This document shows, in pieces, positions 21,006-29,623 of a DNA stretch of 64,000 nucleotides (within the stretch, counting starts at the first letter, position 1; each line of letters starts with the position of its first letter). Source of the DNA: Puniceicoccales bacterium Verruco_02 (GTDB lineage Bacteria; Verrucomicrobiota; Verrucomicrobiia; Opitutales; Oceanipulchritudinaceae). The stretch is taken from contig LVBW01000009.1 in the NCBI GenBank assembly GCA_001604585.1, positions 1 through 64,000 of the forward strand, read 5' to 3'. The position numbers were made by a program, and so were the translations under genes. Below the pieces are notes generated by a model that was not told where the DNA came from, did no database searches, and saw only the letters and a list, made by a program, of their open reading frames with translations.

Positions 21006-22013
21006 CTACTTCTGCAACTCGTTGAAGCCCACCTTGCGGTAAACCTTGCTCATCAGGCGGTTTGCACGCCTCTGTGCAGCCTCGGCACTGCGGGCCAGCA
21101 CCTTGTCGAGGTATGCCTTGTCGCCGGAGATTTCCTTGTAAGTCTTCTGGATAGGCTCCAGCTTCTTCACCACCTCGTCGGCAACGGCAGCCTTGAAGGC
21201 GCCATAGTTCTGCCCGGCAAACTCCGCCTCCAGCTCCGCAATCGTGCGCCCCGTGCAGGCGGACAGAATTGTGAGCAGGTTGGAAATGCCCGGCTTGTCC
21301 TCACGCGCAACGATTTCGCAACCCGAGTCGGTCACGGCGCTGCCGATCTTTTTTCGGATGACGGTCGGCTCGTCCAAAAGATACACGCAGCCGGACTGAT
21401 TGGCGTCGCTCTTGGACATTTTGCGCTCCGGATCCTGAAGGCTCTTGATGCGCGCGCCCGTCTGCGGGATGAAAAGATCTGGCACGCGGAAGGTATCCGA
21501 ATAGGTGTTGTTGAACTTGATGGCCAAGTCGCGCGTTAGCTCCACATGTTGGCGCTGGTCCTCGCCCACCGGGACTACGTCGGCATTGTAAATGAGTATG
21601 TCTGCGGCCATCAGGGCAGGGTAATACAGCAACCCGGCGCCAACGCTCTCGCCCTGCTTGGCGCTTTTCTGCTTGTACTGGGTCATGCGCTCGAGCTGGC
21701 CAAGTGGGCAAAGGCAGGCCAGTATCCAAGCCAGATCCGAATGCCCCTGCACATGGGACTGAAGGAAGATGTGGCACTTTTCCGGGTCCAGCCCGCAGGA
21801 AATGAATATTGCCACAAGGTCGTACACGCTCTTGCGCAAGTTGGCCGGGACGTAGGGCACGGTAATGGCGTGCATGTTCGCTATGCCAAAAAAGCACTCG
21901 TGGCTGTCCAGATATGAACACCAGTTGCGAATCGCGCCGAAGTAATTGCCAAGGTGCAAATTGCCCGATGGCTGCGCGCAAGTGAGGACGACTTTCTTCT
22001 GTTCTTCGCTCAT
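21006..22013 (-). CDS. trpS: Tryptophanyl-tRNA synthetase
   Basis: Charges tRNA-Trp. Class I features: the HIGH equivalent in PSGNLHLGNYFG (residues 15-26), MAADILIYNADVVPVGEDQRQH for Trp and adenylate binding, and KMSKS intact in ERKMSKSDANQ. 335 residues, normal for the bacterial form. It is the only synthetase gene in the window and ends just past the AraC gene. Confidence 0.97.
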   Translation of the reverse strand: MSEEQKKVVLTCAQPSGNLHLGNYFGAIRNWCSYLDSHECFFGIANMHAITVPYVPANLRKSVYDLVAIFISCGLDPEKCHIFLQSHVQGHSDLAWILACLCPLGQLERMTQYKQKSAKQGESVGAGLLYYPALMAADILIYNADVVPVGEDQRQHVELTRDLAIKFNNTYSDTFRVPDLFIPQTGARIKSLQDPERKMSKSDANQSGCVYLLDEPTVIRKKIGSAVTDSGCEIVAREDKPGISNLLTILSACTGRTIAELEAEFAGQNYGAFKAAVADEVVKKLEPIQKTYKEISGDKAYLDKVLARSAEAAQRRANRLMSKVYRKVGFNELQK

Positions 22014-22107
22014 GACTGGTGTGTATTTATGAAATGGAAAGCAATACGGCAGAGCGGCTGCATTGCCAGAAGATTTTGCCTTGTCTGGCCCGAATCGGAA
22101 CGCCCTC

Positions 22108-23070
22108 TTATATGTCGGCGCTGCTGCGTGAACCAGTCAGCGACTTGATAAGAGTGTAGAGCATACCAAGAAGCGGCATCGAAGCCCCCGCCGCCTTGCC
22201 CCGGCGCAACGGCTCTCCCCATATGGATTCCACTTCCACGGGGCGCCCGGCTGCAAAGTCCAGCAGGCTGGAAGGTCTGTAAGCTCCAAGCGGCCGGGTG
22301 TAATCCATCTGATTGTCGATGAATGCGTCGGGAATCATCATGCCAAGAGCCTTGGCACCTGCCTGCACCTCGCGCATCAGGCCGAGCGCCAGATTACGTA
22401 AGTCAGCACTGTCCACAATGATGTCGGTAGTGACGCCTCGGGCCGCTATCGAAAGACCGTTGAAGGGCACGTTCCATACGAGTTTGCGCCATATGGCAAG
22501 CTGGAGGTCGTCGCTGCTGCGGTCGATGATGTTGGCCCTGCGCATCAGATCACAGACCTTGCGCACACGCAGTCCGGCAGCGCCAACAGGCTCGCCAATA
22601 GTGACGCTGCCGCCGTTGGGGTTGTAATTCTCTATCCGGCCCGGTTCTGTCCTGTTAATTCCCATGAACACCAGGCCGCCAAGAACGCGCCCGACTCCAA
22701 AGTGCTGCTGGAGAAACTCTACATTCCCAAGCCCGTTTTGAAGGGTTAGCAGCACCGTGCCCTCGTGCAACAAGGGTGGAAGAAGGTGTGGCAAAAGGTG
22801 ATTGTCCGTCGTCTTGACTGCGATAATGACCAGATCGCAGGGGCCGATTTCTGCCGTGCTTGCAAAACACTGGACCGTACGCAGCGAAAACGATGGTGCA
22901 TGCTCGCGCTGGATATACATTCCGCGACTGCGAACATGCGCAAGGTCGGAACGCATCAGGAAACTCACGTCCATTCCAGCATCGGCCATGCAGGCACCAA
23001 AATATCCGCCAATGGCACCGCTGCCGACAATGGCCACTCGTGGATTATCCAGTTGCTCGCTGAAGTTCAT
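22108..23070 (-). CDS. panE: 2-dehydropantoate 2-reductase
   Basis: NADPH-dependent ketopantoate reductase of pantothenate synthesis. Rossmann motif GSGAIGGYFG near residue 17; LVIIAVKTTD and LLTLQNGLGN are typical; the C-terminal helical domain carries the catalytic Lys in LAIWRKLVWNVPFN and the SSLLDFAAGRPVEVE motif. Start 23070 puts the nucleotide motif at the usual place; the longer frame to 23112 adds unneeded residues. Together with the CoaC gene 1.2 kb away it belongs to the coenzyme A route. Confidence 0.92.
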   Translation of the reverse strand: MNFSEQLDNPRVAIVGSGAIGGYFGACMADAGMDVSFLMRSDLAHVRSRGMYIQREHAPSFSLRTVQCFASTAEIGPCDLVIIAVKTTDNHLLPHLLPPLLHEGTVLLTLQNGLGNVEFLQQHFGVGRVLGGLVFMGINRTEPGRIENYNPNGGSVTIGEPVGAAGLRVRKVCDLMRRANIIDRSSDDLQLAIWRKLVWNVPFNGLSIAARGVTTDIIVDSADLRNLALGLMREVQAGAKALGMMIPDAFIDNQMDYTRPLGAYRPSSLLDFAAGRPVEVESIWGEPLRRGKAAGASMPLLGMLYTLIKSLTGSRSSADI

Positions 23071-23211
23071 CTTTTGCAGGAAATTCAAAGCCCGGCTGGC
23101 GCCCACATGCAAAACAATTCAGCATGGCACCCGGATTGACAGAAGCTGTCCGCCTATGGCAACGTTTTCGTAACAGAACGCCACTCTGAAGCCATGCCCC
23201 ATAACCCGCAT

Positions 23212-23679
23212 ATGATGAAGACTCTCCCCCTCGCTGTCGCTGCTCTGGCTCTGTTCTTTGCCGCCTGCGCGGGCCCTGAATACCTTGGACGCCCCATGCA
23301 ACAGGAGCGTTACATGACAAGCGCGCCCGACAGCTCCCGCAAAATCACGCTGAGCAAGGCAATGTTCTTTTACGACAGCGACGTGGAGATTAGCCAGGGG
23401 CTATACCTGCCCGACGGTGACTACACAATGTGCGGATACGATACCGAGTATGAGTATTTTGAATCCACCTACATGCTTGAACGGCGCAAGATACACGACA
23501 TGCAGGTGCGCGATCAATGGCTGTTCAAGGGAGGCATAGCCTTTGCGAAGAACCCGGCTAACCCCGTGCAGGCCGCAGCCTATGTGAGCGGCTCCGAGCC
23601 GGGGCAAAAGGGCCTTACATGGGCGCTTGGCAGCTCCTTCTTCAAAAAGCAGAACAAGGAGTGGAAGAAGAATTTCTGA
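23212..23679 (+). CDS. Small lipoprotein, unknown function
   Basis: Basic MMKT start, hydrophobic core and a lipobox-like LFFAAC, so a lipid-modified Cys is probable. The mature part (about 135 residues) is rich in aromatic residues (MFFYDSDVEISQGLYLPDGDYTMCG) and resembles envelope or adhesion proteins only in a general way; I recognise no family. The original frame begins at 23194, but 23212 or 23215 gives the better signal peptide. Confidence 0.65.
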   Translation: MMKTLPLAVAALALFFAACAGPEYLGRPMQQERYMTSAPDSSRKITLSKAMFFYDSDVEISQGLYLPDGDYTMCGYDTEYEYFESTYMLERRKIHDMQVRDQWLFKGGIAFAKNPANPVQAAAYVSGSEPGQKGLTWALGSSFFKKQNKEWKKNF

Positions 23680-23715
23680 TTCGAGCCTAGCTATAACCCG
23701 AGGCGCTGGCCATTG

Positions 23716-24111
23716 TCAGGCTCCGGCGTGAACACCGCGCTCCTGCCTTATGCTGATGGAGCCTGAAAGGCCACTATTGCCCATAAGGAATGCCCTTGCA
23801 TTGCGCTTGGCCACCACCTGCGCGCTCATGTGCGCCCCAAGCATCTTTTGCAGCAAGGCCATCTCGCCAACTCGGCGCCCTTCGTCCATGAATAGCGAGA
23901 TAAGCCTGTGCCTCTTGGCGCTGCCGCTTAACGGGCTTTTACTGCTCCACTCGCTTATAAGCGGAGTCAGTTCGTCCCCGGCAAGAGTCATAGCCTCGTT
24001 CTCCATGCCCCTGTGATACAGGGCGCAGGCGCGGCGGAATGCGGCGGCAACCTGCTCCCAGGCCTCGTCATGCTCCGCGAAGGCTCTGGCGACTTCTTCC
24101 CTTGTTTTCAT
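23716..24111 (-). CDS. Hypothetical helical protein
   Basis: 131 residues, mostly charged amphipathic helix (EEVARAFAEHDEAWEQVAAAFRRACALYHRG), ending in a low-complexity SGLSGSISIRQ tail. No signal peptide, membrane helix or recognised domain. It is convergent with the lipoprotein gene. Composition looks like real coding sequence. A secretion-chaperone-like fold is possible but unproven. Confidence 0.6.
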   Translation of the reverse strand: MKTREEVARAFAEHDEAWEQVAAAFRRACALYHRGMENEAMTLAGDELTPLISEWSSKSPLSGSAKRHRLISLFMDEGRRVGEMALLQKMLGAHMSAQVVAKRNARAFLMGNSGLSGSISIRQERGVHAGA

Positions 24112-24258
24112 GGTGCATTATGCTAAGCACAATACGAGCCTGCATTCACAAGCAACTACGCATCAATATAATGTAAATACAAACATCCGCTGGGACATTC
24201 TGCGAGGAACAATTTTCCCCTCTTCCACATCTGACTTCTTCCGTGTATTATGTAGTGC

Positions 24259-24813
24259 ATGGACGCAGTATTGAAGGGAAAGGTCGTTGCACTGGGTGTC
24301 ACTGGCTCGATTGCGGCGTACAAGGCAGCGGATATTTGCAGCCAGCTCGTGAAGCTGGGCGCAGATGTTCATGTAATAATGACCCAGTCGGCAGCCCGCT
24401 TCATAAGCCCCCTAACAATGCGCACGATGAGCCGCAACCAAGTGGCGGCCGACATGTGGGACGATAGCAAGTGGAAACCCGGCCACATCGACATAGCCGA
24501 CGCTGCCGACCTCTTGCTGGTCGCCCCGGCCACTGCACACATCATCGCGGAGTTTGCCTGTGGACTGGCGCCGGACCTGCTCACCTGCGCATACCTTGCC
24601 ACACGCGCCCCAACCCTCATTGCCCCGGCAATGAACGGCAAGATGCTCGATCACCCCGCAACACAGGCAAATATCCGCACACTGCGCGAACGAGGCGTGC
24701 AGTTCGTGGATACTGCCGAAGGTATGCTGGCCTGCGGTTACGAGGGCAAGGGCCGGCTGGCCCCGGTGGAAATGATTGTCGAGCAGGCCGTCGGCCTACT
24801 CTGCCGCGCCTGA
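24259..24813 (+). CDS. coaC: Phosphopantothenoylcysteine decarboxylase, stand-alone CoaC
   Basis: An FMN enzyme that decarboxylates phosphopantothenoylcysteine to phosphopantetheine in coenzyme A synthesis. Family motifs: GVTGSIAAYKAAD for FMN, HIDIADAADLLLVAPATAHIIAE with the catalytic His, and PAMNGKMLDHPA. Only the decarboxylase half is present (184 residues); bacteria usually have a CoaBC fusion of about 400. CoaB must be encoded elsewhere. A TATTAT -10-like hexamer at 24246 is only 8 bases before the ATG, so the transcript might be nearly leaderless. The end overlaps the convergent esterase gene by 18 bases. Confidence 0.93.
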   Translation: MDAVLKGKVVALGVTGSIAAYKAADICSQLVKLGADVHVIMTQSAARFISPLTMRTMSRNQVAADMWDDSKWKPGHIDIADAADLLLVAPATAHIIAEFACGLAPDLLTCAYLATRAPTLIAPAMNGKMLDHPATQANIRTLRERGVQFVDTAEGMLACGYEGKGRLAPVEMIVEQAVGLLCRA

Positions 24814-25800
24814 TGCAGGCGAAAAGGCGGCCTGCACGAACGGCCCCATACCATTGCGGAATATCTCGGGGCTAAAGTCGTGTCCGTTGCGAGTTAATAT
24901 GAAGCTGTGAGAAATACCGCGTTCGAACATCTGACGGGACAGATACACGCAGCCCTGCGGTATCCACTCGTACCAGTCATTTGTCCCGACCTCTATGCAG
25001 ATATTATCCACGGCCAGCCCCCTTGCCAGATAGCCGTCAAGTAGTTGTGGCACTTCGCCAAAGCCGCTGTTCCAACGCGCCCTCGCGGCCATGTCCTCGG
25101 CACTGCCGTCCATTGTCGGAATGTCGGCGTGCGGAAATGGTTTTTCCGTATTCGGCGCAACGGCAGCCCCATAGGCGATGAGAAAAGTCCGGTCCCACTT
25201 CGGCCACGCCGTTTCAAGCCCCTTTTCGTCGAAAACACCGGGGGCAAGCGCATACAGGGCGTTGAACAGCTCTGGGTGTTCCAAGCCAAGACGAAGCGCG
25301 ATGTGTCCGCCCATTGAGACGCCGCCCACGGCTCTTGAGCCACGATCGGCAATTGTACGATAATTCGCGTCAATGAATGGTATCAGATCCTTGACGTAAA
25401 AATCCCTCCAGTTGCCAGTCACAGGCGAGTTCATCCCGAAAGATCCGTGCAGGGAGTTTACGCACTTGACGCTGACCAATATGAACTCGCGATCCTTGGC
25501 AAGCTCGGACATCACCTCGCCCAAGTAGCCGACTTCCTCATCACTATAATAGCCCGTGAAAAAGTAGAGCACCGGATACCGGGCCTGCGAACCCTCGTAC
25601 GATGGCGGAAGGAGTATGTGGACCTTCTGCGAATGGGCCTCGTCAATTAGGCTGACGCCTATCGAGGGAGCTGGAACATCGGCATGGATGTATGCGCAGG
25701 ATGCTGCCTCTGTGCCCGCAGGCAGAGAATGGACGGCCATCAGATTGACAAGAAAGGCACAGCAGGCTGCACCGGCGAGGAATATACGGTATGATTTCAT
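24796..25800 (-). CDS. Secreted esterase, alpha/beta hydrolase (esterase D / PF00756 type)
   Basis: A signal peptide follows the ATG at 25800 (25803 equally possible). The alpha/beta fold is clear: YPVLYFFTGYY, then the nucleophile elbow GGVSMGGHIAL with Ser, an acidic residue downstream, and the final catalytic His in NGHDFSPEIF. Members act as carboxylesterases, feruloyl or acetyl xylan esterases or mycolyl-type enzymes. Given the GH43 gene nearby, a polysaccharide de-esterase is plausible but unproven. Its 3' end overlaps coaC by 18 bases. Confidence 0.87.
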   Translation of the reverse strand: MKSYRIFLAGAACCAFLVNLMAVHSLPAGTEAASCAYIHADVPAPSIGVSLIDEAHSQKVHILLPPSYEGSQARYPVLYFFTGYYSDEEVGYLGEVMSELAKDREFILVSVKCVNSLHGSFGMNSPVTGNWRDFYVKDLIPFIDANYRTIADRGSRAVGGVSMGGHIALRLGLEHPELFNALYALAPGVFDEKGLETAWPKWDRTFLIAYGAAVAPNTEKPFPHADIPTMDGSAEDMAARARWNSGFGEVPQLLDGYLARGLAVDNICIEVGTNDWYEWIPQGCVYLSRQMFERGISHSFILTRNGHDFSPEIFRNGMGPFVQAAFSPASGAAE

Positions 25801-25927
25801 CATGCTAACGGATTGATACACCGCCGAGGAGAGAAATACTTCAAAAAGAGTCATGTTCATCAAATTCTCGTCCACCCAAGGCATCTGCTTGTAAGCTACG
25901 GAAACTGACTCTATTACATAAACACAT

Positions 25928-26752
25928 ATGATGAAGAGACGTTTTGTGATGTTGGCTGCCTCGGCAGCACTCGCGATTCAAACAGGCTGCTCCGGTAGCA
26001 AGGACAAGGAGGAAGCCGGGCAAAGTCCGTCAAGCCCCAGCCCTGCCGAGCAAACGCCGATTGCTCCTGCGCAAAGCGAATCCACCCCGCCTCCGGCAAA
26101 AGCTTCTGCCCCGCTATCCCCCAACAGCAACCCCGTATTGGAACACTTCCCAATGCCGGAGTACCCGGCCCTGCTTCAGGACAGGGCTGTGGAGGGCGAA
26201 GTAAAACTGAGACTCCGCGTGAACTCTTCGGGCAAGGTGGAGGACTGCACCGTAGTCGAGGCAACCGAGCAGGCCTTTGCCGACGCAATCCTAGCAACGG
26301 TGAACGACTGGCAGTTCAGTCCGGCACGCAAGGACGGCGTGGCCGTGGCGCGCAACGTCAGTATCGCCATCCCTTTTTATATCAACAACAGGGCTGCCAG
26401 CCTGCCAGTCATGGACAATGGCCAGCCGGAACTGCTGGGACTGGTTCGCCCCGCCCACCCCGGCAAAGGGGCCGCAAGCGCGACAGTCAAGATACGCGTT
26501 TCACCCAACGCGATGGTTGCCGATATATCATTGCTAAGCTCGGAAGGAGTGATAGAGGCCATCCAGATTGTTGATGCAGTGTCGCGCTGGTCTTTCGCTC
26601 CATCACGCAGCGAATATGGCCCCGGTCTGCCAGCTCTAGTTCTTGCAAAAATCACATTCACATCTTCCGGCAACGTACTAGTGCAGTATCCCTATCCCCC
26701 GCCGAAAGTCAGCCTCAGCGAAGACTCCCAGCCAGCAGCGCCTCAACAGTGA
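25928..26752 (+). CDS. Lipoprotein with TonB C-terminal domains
   Basis: A lipobox (AIQTGC) follows a short signal peptide, then a Pro/Ser/Ala-rich linker to about residue 70. A TonB-type C-terminal domain runs from about 73 to 155 (PEYPALLQDRAVEGEVKLRLRV, then ATVNDWQFSPARKDG), followed by a second, weaker copy (165-255: VKIRVSPNAMVADISLLSS, RWSFAPSRSEYG). Typical TonB proteins are held by a membrane helix; here a lipid anchor is predicted, so it cannot couple to ExbB/ExbD in the usual way. Its stop overlaps the next start by 4 bases (GTGA), tying it to the response regulator. Confidence 0.8.
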   Translation: MMKRRFVMLAASAALAIQTGCSGSKDKEEAGQSPSSPSPAEQTPIAPAQSESTPPPAKASAPLSPNSNPVLEHFPMPEYPALLQDRAVEGEVKLRLRVNSSGKVEDCTVVEATEQAFADAILATVNDWQFSPARKDGVAVARNVSIAIPFYINNRAASLPVMDNGQPELLGLVRPAHPGKGAASATVKIRVSPNAMVADISLLSSEGVIEAIQIVDAVSRWSFAPSRSEYGPGLPALVLAKITFTSSGNVLVQYPYPPPKVSLSEDSQPAAPQQ

Positions 26753-28017
26753 CACCAAGCTTTGACACAAGAGGAGTGAAGGTGCTCGTCGTTGACGACG
26801 ACGAGATAATACTCATTGCCCTTTCAGAAACCCTGCGCCACGAGGGGTATCAGGCAACAACGACACAGTCGCCCACAGAGGCCGTAGAGCTTATCAAGAA
26901 AAACCGCTACTCGGTCATAATATCCGACCAGCGCATGGCCGAGATGACGGGGCTGGAGTTTCTACAGGAGGCGGCGCGCATCCAGCCCAACGCCTCGCGC
27001 ATACTCATCACTGGGGTCCTGACACTCAAGACCATTATCGACGCCATCAACTCTGGCGAAATCTACCGCTTCATTGCAAAGCCTTGGCTGCGGGAGGAAC
27101 TGCTTGCCACCATCCGCAACGCCGCCCAGAGGCACGAGCTGTTAGAAACCAACCGCCGCCTTCAGGAAGGCACGCTGCGCCTGAACGAACAACTCGCAGA
27201 CGCCAATACCCAGCTTCAGCACAAGATCCGGGAACTTACCGAACAAAAGAAGGAGCTTGCTGGCACTCATGCGCAGATGCGCCTCAACTTCGAACACTCG
27301 CTGGACCTAGTCCAGAGGATAGTGAGCGTGTATCACCCAAGCCTTGGCGAAGAGACGCGGGAAGTCACCGAACTATGCGAACGCATGATAGACTTTGCAG
27401 GACTTAGCGAAGACGAATCCCACTTGCTACGCGTGGCGGCCCGCCTACACAATATAGGCCTAATCGGAATACCAAGAGACATTCTGGACCGGGCAAGACG
27501 TAAGCCCGCATCCCTGAGTCCGCAGGAAAAGGCCATCCTCGAAAGCGGTGCCGCCTACGGGCAGATGCTGGCTCACTACGTGGACCCTTCGGACGCATCG
27601 GGAGCAGTAATACGCGCCTGCCACGAACGCTGGGACGGAAGCGGCTACCCGGACAAGCTCATGGGGGATCGCATACCAAAGGCCGCGCGCCTGCTCGCAA
27701 TCGCTGTCTGGTATGTGGAGAGCCAGCTCTCTCGCGACGAACGCATCGATGAGATCCTGCATCAGAGTGGCTCCGCCTTTTCGCACGACGCTGTAAGAGT
27801 ATTCCTGAAAGCCGCCCGAACTCTGCCAAGTCAGAGGCGCACCCGGCAGATAGGCCTTGGAGAGCTTCGCCCCGGCATGGTGCTTGCAAGGGGTATATAC
27901 AGCCCGGCTGGGATGCTGATACTACCGGAGGGGCACCTCATTACCGAGGACTCGCTGGGAAAGATAAGACAGGAGAAAACCCATGAGAGCGGTAGCTCGC
28001 TAATGGTATATTCATAA
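26749..28017 (+). CDS. Response regulator with degenerate HD-GYP domain
   Basis: A receiver domain (VVDDDE, phospho-acceptor D60, switch Lys in FIAKPW near 111), a coiled coil (about 130-180) and an HD-GYP output domain (about 190-380). HD-GYP enzymes cleave cyclic di-GMP, but here the HD pair reads H234-N235 (ARLHNIGLIGIP) and the usual HHE is CHE (291-293), while the GYP motif (299-301) remains. Hydrolase activity is therefore doubtful and a sensory or adaptor role is likely. Starts at GTG 26749 inside the previous gene's stop. No partner histidine kinase is in the window. Confidence 0.9.
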   Translation: MTPSFDTRGVKVLVVDDDEIILIALSETLRHEGYQATTTQSPTEAVELIKKNRYSVIISDQRMAEMTGLEFLQEAARIQPNASRILITGVLTLKTIIDAINSGEIYRFIAKPWLREELLATIRNAAQRHELLETNRRLQEGTLRLNEQLADANTQLQHKIRELTEQKKELAGTHAQMRLNFEHSLDLVQRIVSVYHPSLGEETREVTELCERMIDFAGLSEDESHLLRVAARLHNIGLIGIPRDILDRARRKPASLSPQEKAILESGAAYGQMLAHYVDPSDASGAVIRACHERWDGSGYPDKLMGDRIPKAARLLAIAVWYVESQLSRDERIDEILHQSGSAFSHDAVRVFLKAARTLPSQRRTRQIGLGELRPGMVLARGIYSPAGMLILPEGHLITEDSLGKIRQEKTHESGSSLMVYS

Positions 28018-28047
28018 CCCTCCCCTCCGTCCAAGTCACAGCAACAC

Positions 28048-28063
28048 GGCACATGAGTGTGCC
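28048..28063. other. Six-bp hairpin after the response regulator gene
   Basis: GGCACA-TGAG-TGTGCC is a perfect 6-bp stem with a tetraloop, 31 bases beyond the response regulator stop and before the glycosylase pseudogene. No T-tract follows. Possibly a weak terminator or stabilising stem. Confidence 0.35.
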
Positions 28064-28078
28064 CACGAGTTTCACAGC

Positions 28079-28699
28079 ATGTCGCCGAACGCCCGCAAAG
28101 TCCTGTCCGCCAGCTTCTTTCAGCGCCCCACCCTAAGCGTGTGCCGGGAGCTCCTCGGCATGACACTCTGCCGCCAGCGAGGGAGCGAAATCATACGCCT
28201 CCCACTGATGGACCTAGAGGCCTACGACGGGCCTTAGGATCTCGCCAGCCATGCCTCGCGGGGTATGACAGCGCGCAACAAGGTTATGTTCGACCAAGGA
28301 GGCATCTGGTACGTTTACCTATGCTATGGGGTTCACTGGATGCTAAATATCGTGACTGGCGGTGCTGGATACCCCGGCGCTGTCCTTATCCGGGGCGCGG
28401 GGGAGATCAACGGTCCGGGCCGCCTAACAAAGGAGCTTGGAATCCGCATGGACCTGAATGGCCGCCATTGCAGCCCTGCCACTGGCCTTTGGGTAGAGGA
28501 CTCCGGCGCCAAGGTCGAAGAGCATCAGATAAAGACCGCAGCGCGAATAGGCGTCGGTTACGCAGGACCACAGTGGGCGGAAAAGCCCTACCGCTTCATC
28601 TATACGCCCGACGCAAAGCCTGCCTTCCCGAAGGGCCGCAGAATGCAGCAGAGAGAAATCCCAAGAACAGGGCATCAAAGCGATGCAGAGCTAGGATAA
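28079..28699 (+). pseudogene. DNA-3-methyladenine glycosylase (Mpg/Aag type) interrupted by one amber codon
   Basis: The family removes alkylated purines such as 3-methyladenine in base excision repair. One frame runs from ATG 28079 to TAA 28697-28699 with a single in-frame TAG at 28235-28237 (codon 53). Both sides match the family: MDLEAYDGP before it and DLASHASRGMTARNKVMF, WYVYLCYGVHWMLNIVTG, VLIRGAGE and NGPGRLTKELGI after it. Homologues have Glu at the stopped position, so GAG to TAG would explain it. No other damage is seen and TAG ends other genes here, so recoding is unlikely. It is a recent nonsense mutation or a sequencing error; ATG 28265 would only give an N-terminally truncated fragment. 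Confidence 0.9.
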
Positions 28700-28709
28700 T
28701 CGCCGTAAC

Positions 28710-29201
28710 TTATGGCCGCTCTTCCTCGATGTGGGCAAGTGGCGGACTCTCGCGACAGTCAATGCGGATGCTCGTGAAGCCATCGCGCTTCTCCAGCCAT
28801 ATTGGCCAGAGCCAGAGACGATCTGTTTCCGGGATGTCCAAGTTATGGAGAGCTTCCACCTTATGAAAGGCTAGGTGTCCTTCAGGCAAGTCCGGCGGAA
28901 GGTAAGCTATGGGCTTTAGGCAATCAAACAGGAACATCAGCCAATGGCAGGAGTTTTCATAACCCTTTTCTGCAACGATGCTGAACAGGTGAAGGTCACG
29001 CTCCTCGATTTCAAAGCCAGTTTCCTCCCTCACCTCGCGAATCGCAGTCTCGAAAGGGCTTTCGCCAATGGACATCTCCAGTTTGCCTCCGATACTGCTC
29101 CAAAGACCAAGATTGGGCGACTTTTTGCGCTGCAAGAGCAGCAGCTCGCCGGCATTGTTGCGGATATAGACAAGGGTGCTGATTTTGTAAGGAATGCTCA
29201 T
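28710..29201 (-). CDS. NUDIX hydrolase
   Basis: Cleaves nucleoside-diphosphate-linked or damaged nucleotide substrates. The Nudix helix is present (GESPFETAIREVREETGFEI) after WSSIGGKLE; the loop between GGKLE and GES is two residues longer than the consensus. The ATG at 29201 starts just ahead of the first strand (MSIPYKISTLVYIRNN); the frame up to 29300 is unsupported. About 163 residues. Substrate unknown. Convergent with the broken glycosylase. Confidence 0.9.
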   Translation of the reverse strand: MSIPYKISTLVYIRNNAGELLLLQRKKSPNLGLWSSIGGKLEMSIGESPFETAIREVREETGFEIEERDLHLFSIVAEKGYENSCHWLMFLFDCLKPIAYLPPDLPEGHLAFHKVEALHNLDIPETDRLWLWPIWLEKRDGFTSIRIDCRESPPLAHIEEERP

Positions 29202-29565
29202 GGAAGCTTGCGTAACGCTGACTGGCCACCCCGACAATTCAGGGCCTGTCCAAAGTTGCGTAGTCCTGCCACACTTTGCAAGCCACCCAACGCAAGGCAC
29301 CCTCTTTAGCGCAAATCCGCAACCCTGACAGGGCCGAATGGCAGCATTATCGGACAGACTTGCCCGAGTCGCTCCGCCTTGGTATGACGCTTGCTTTGCA
29401 GCAAGAACAGCCGCAGCCGCTCCTTCTCATGCACGCCCGCACAAGGCGAAACAAGAGAAAGACGCTTGCCAAGCCCACAAAGAGGCATACTACCAATTCT
29501 TCTTTGTTCATGTATTTGTGTCAGGAATTGCTACGCTTTGGCGCCGTTGTTCCGAATCATTACAT
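29202..29565. other. Intergenic region before feoA, no gene seen
   Basis: About 360 bases between the NUDIX start and the feoA promoter. Several short frames occur on both strands but none has homology or a convincing start that I can recognise. A promoter for the minus-strand NUDIX gene should lie here. Confidence 0.4.
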
Positions 29566-29571
29566 TTGACA
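29566..29571 (+). promoter_or_regulatory. Possible -35 element (TTGACA) of feoA
   Basis: An exact TTGACA lies 53 bases before the feoA ATG. No good -10 hexamer is at standard spacing; the expected place overlaps the palindrome at 29588-29602, as would be expected for a repressed promoter. Confidence 0.35.
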
Positions 29572-29587
29572 GCAGGTTGACTGAACC

Positions 29588-29602
29588 TGAGACTAGGTCT
29601 CA
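29588..29602. promoter_or_regulatory. Fur-box-like 15-bp palindrome upstream of feoA
   Basis: TGAGACT-A-GGTCTCA has exact outer 6-bp symmetry and the 7-1-7 length of Fur-family units (TGAnAAT-N-ATTnTCA class). It sits 22 bases before the feoA ATG, where a bound repressor would cover the promoter. The outer TGAGA/TCTCA halves match the palindrome at 6038-6058 in the iron island. Confidence 0.6.
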
Positions 29603-29623
29603 TCAGGTCGGAATTCAAGCATT

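Noticed and set aside
28079-28699. Genetic code change with TAG as sense
   Set aside because: TAG ends other intact genes here (for example mutS, metH, nuoA), so a recoded amber is not the simple explanation.
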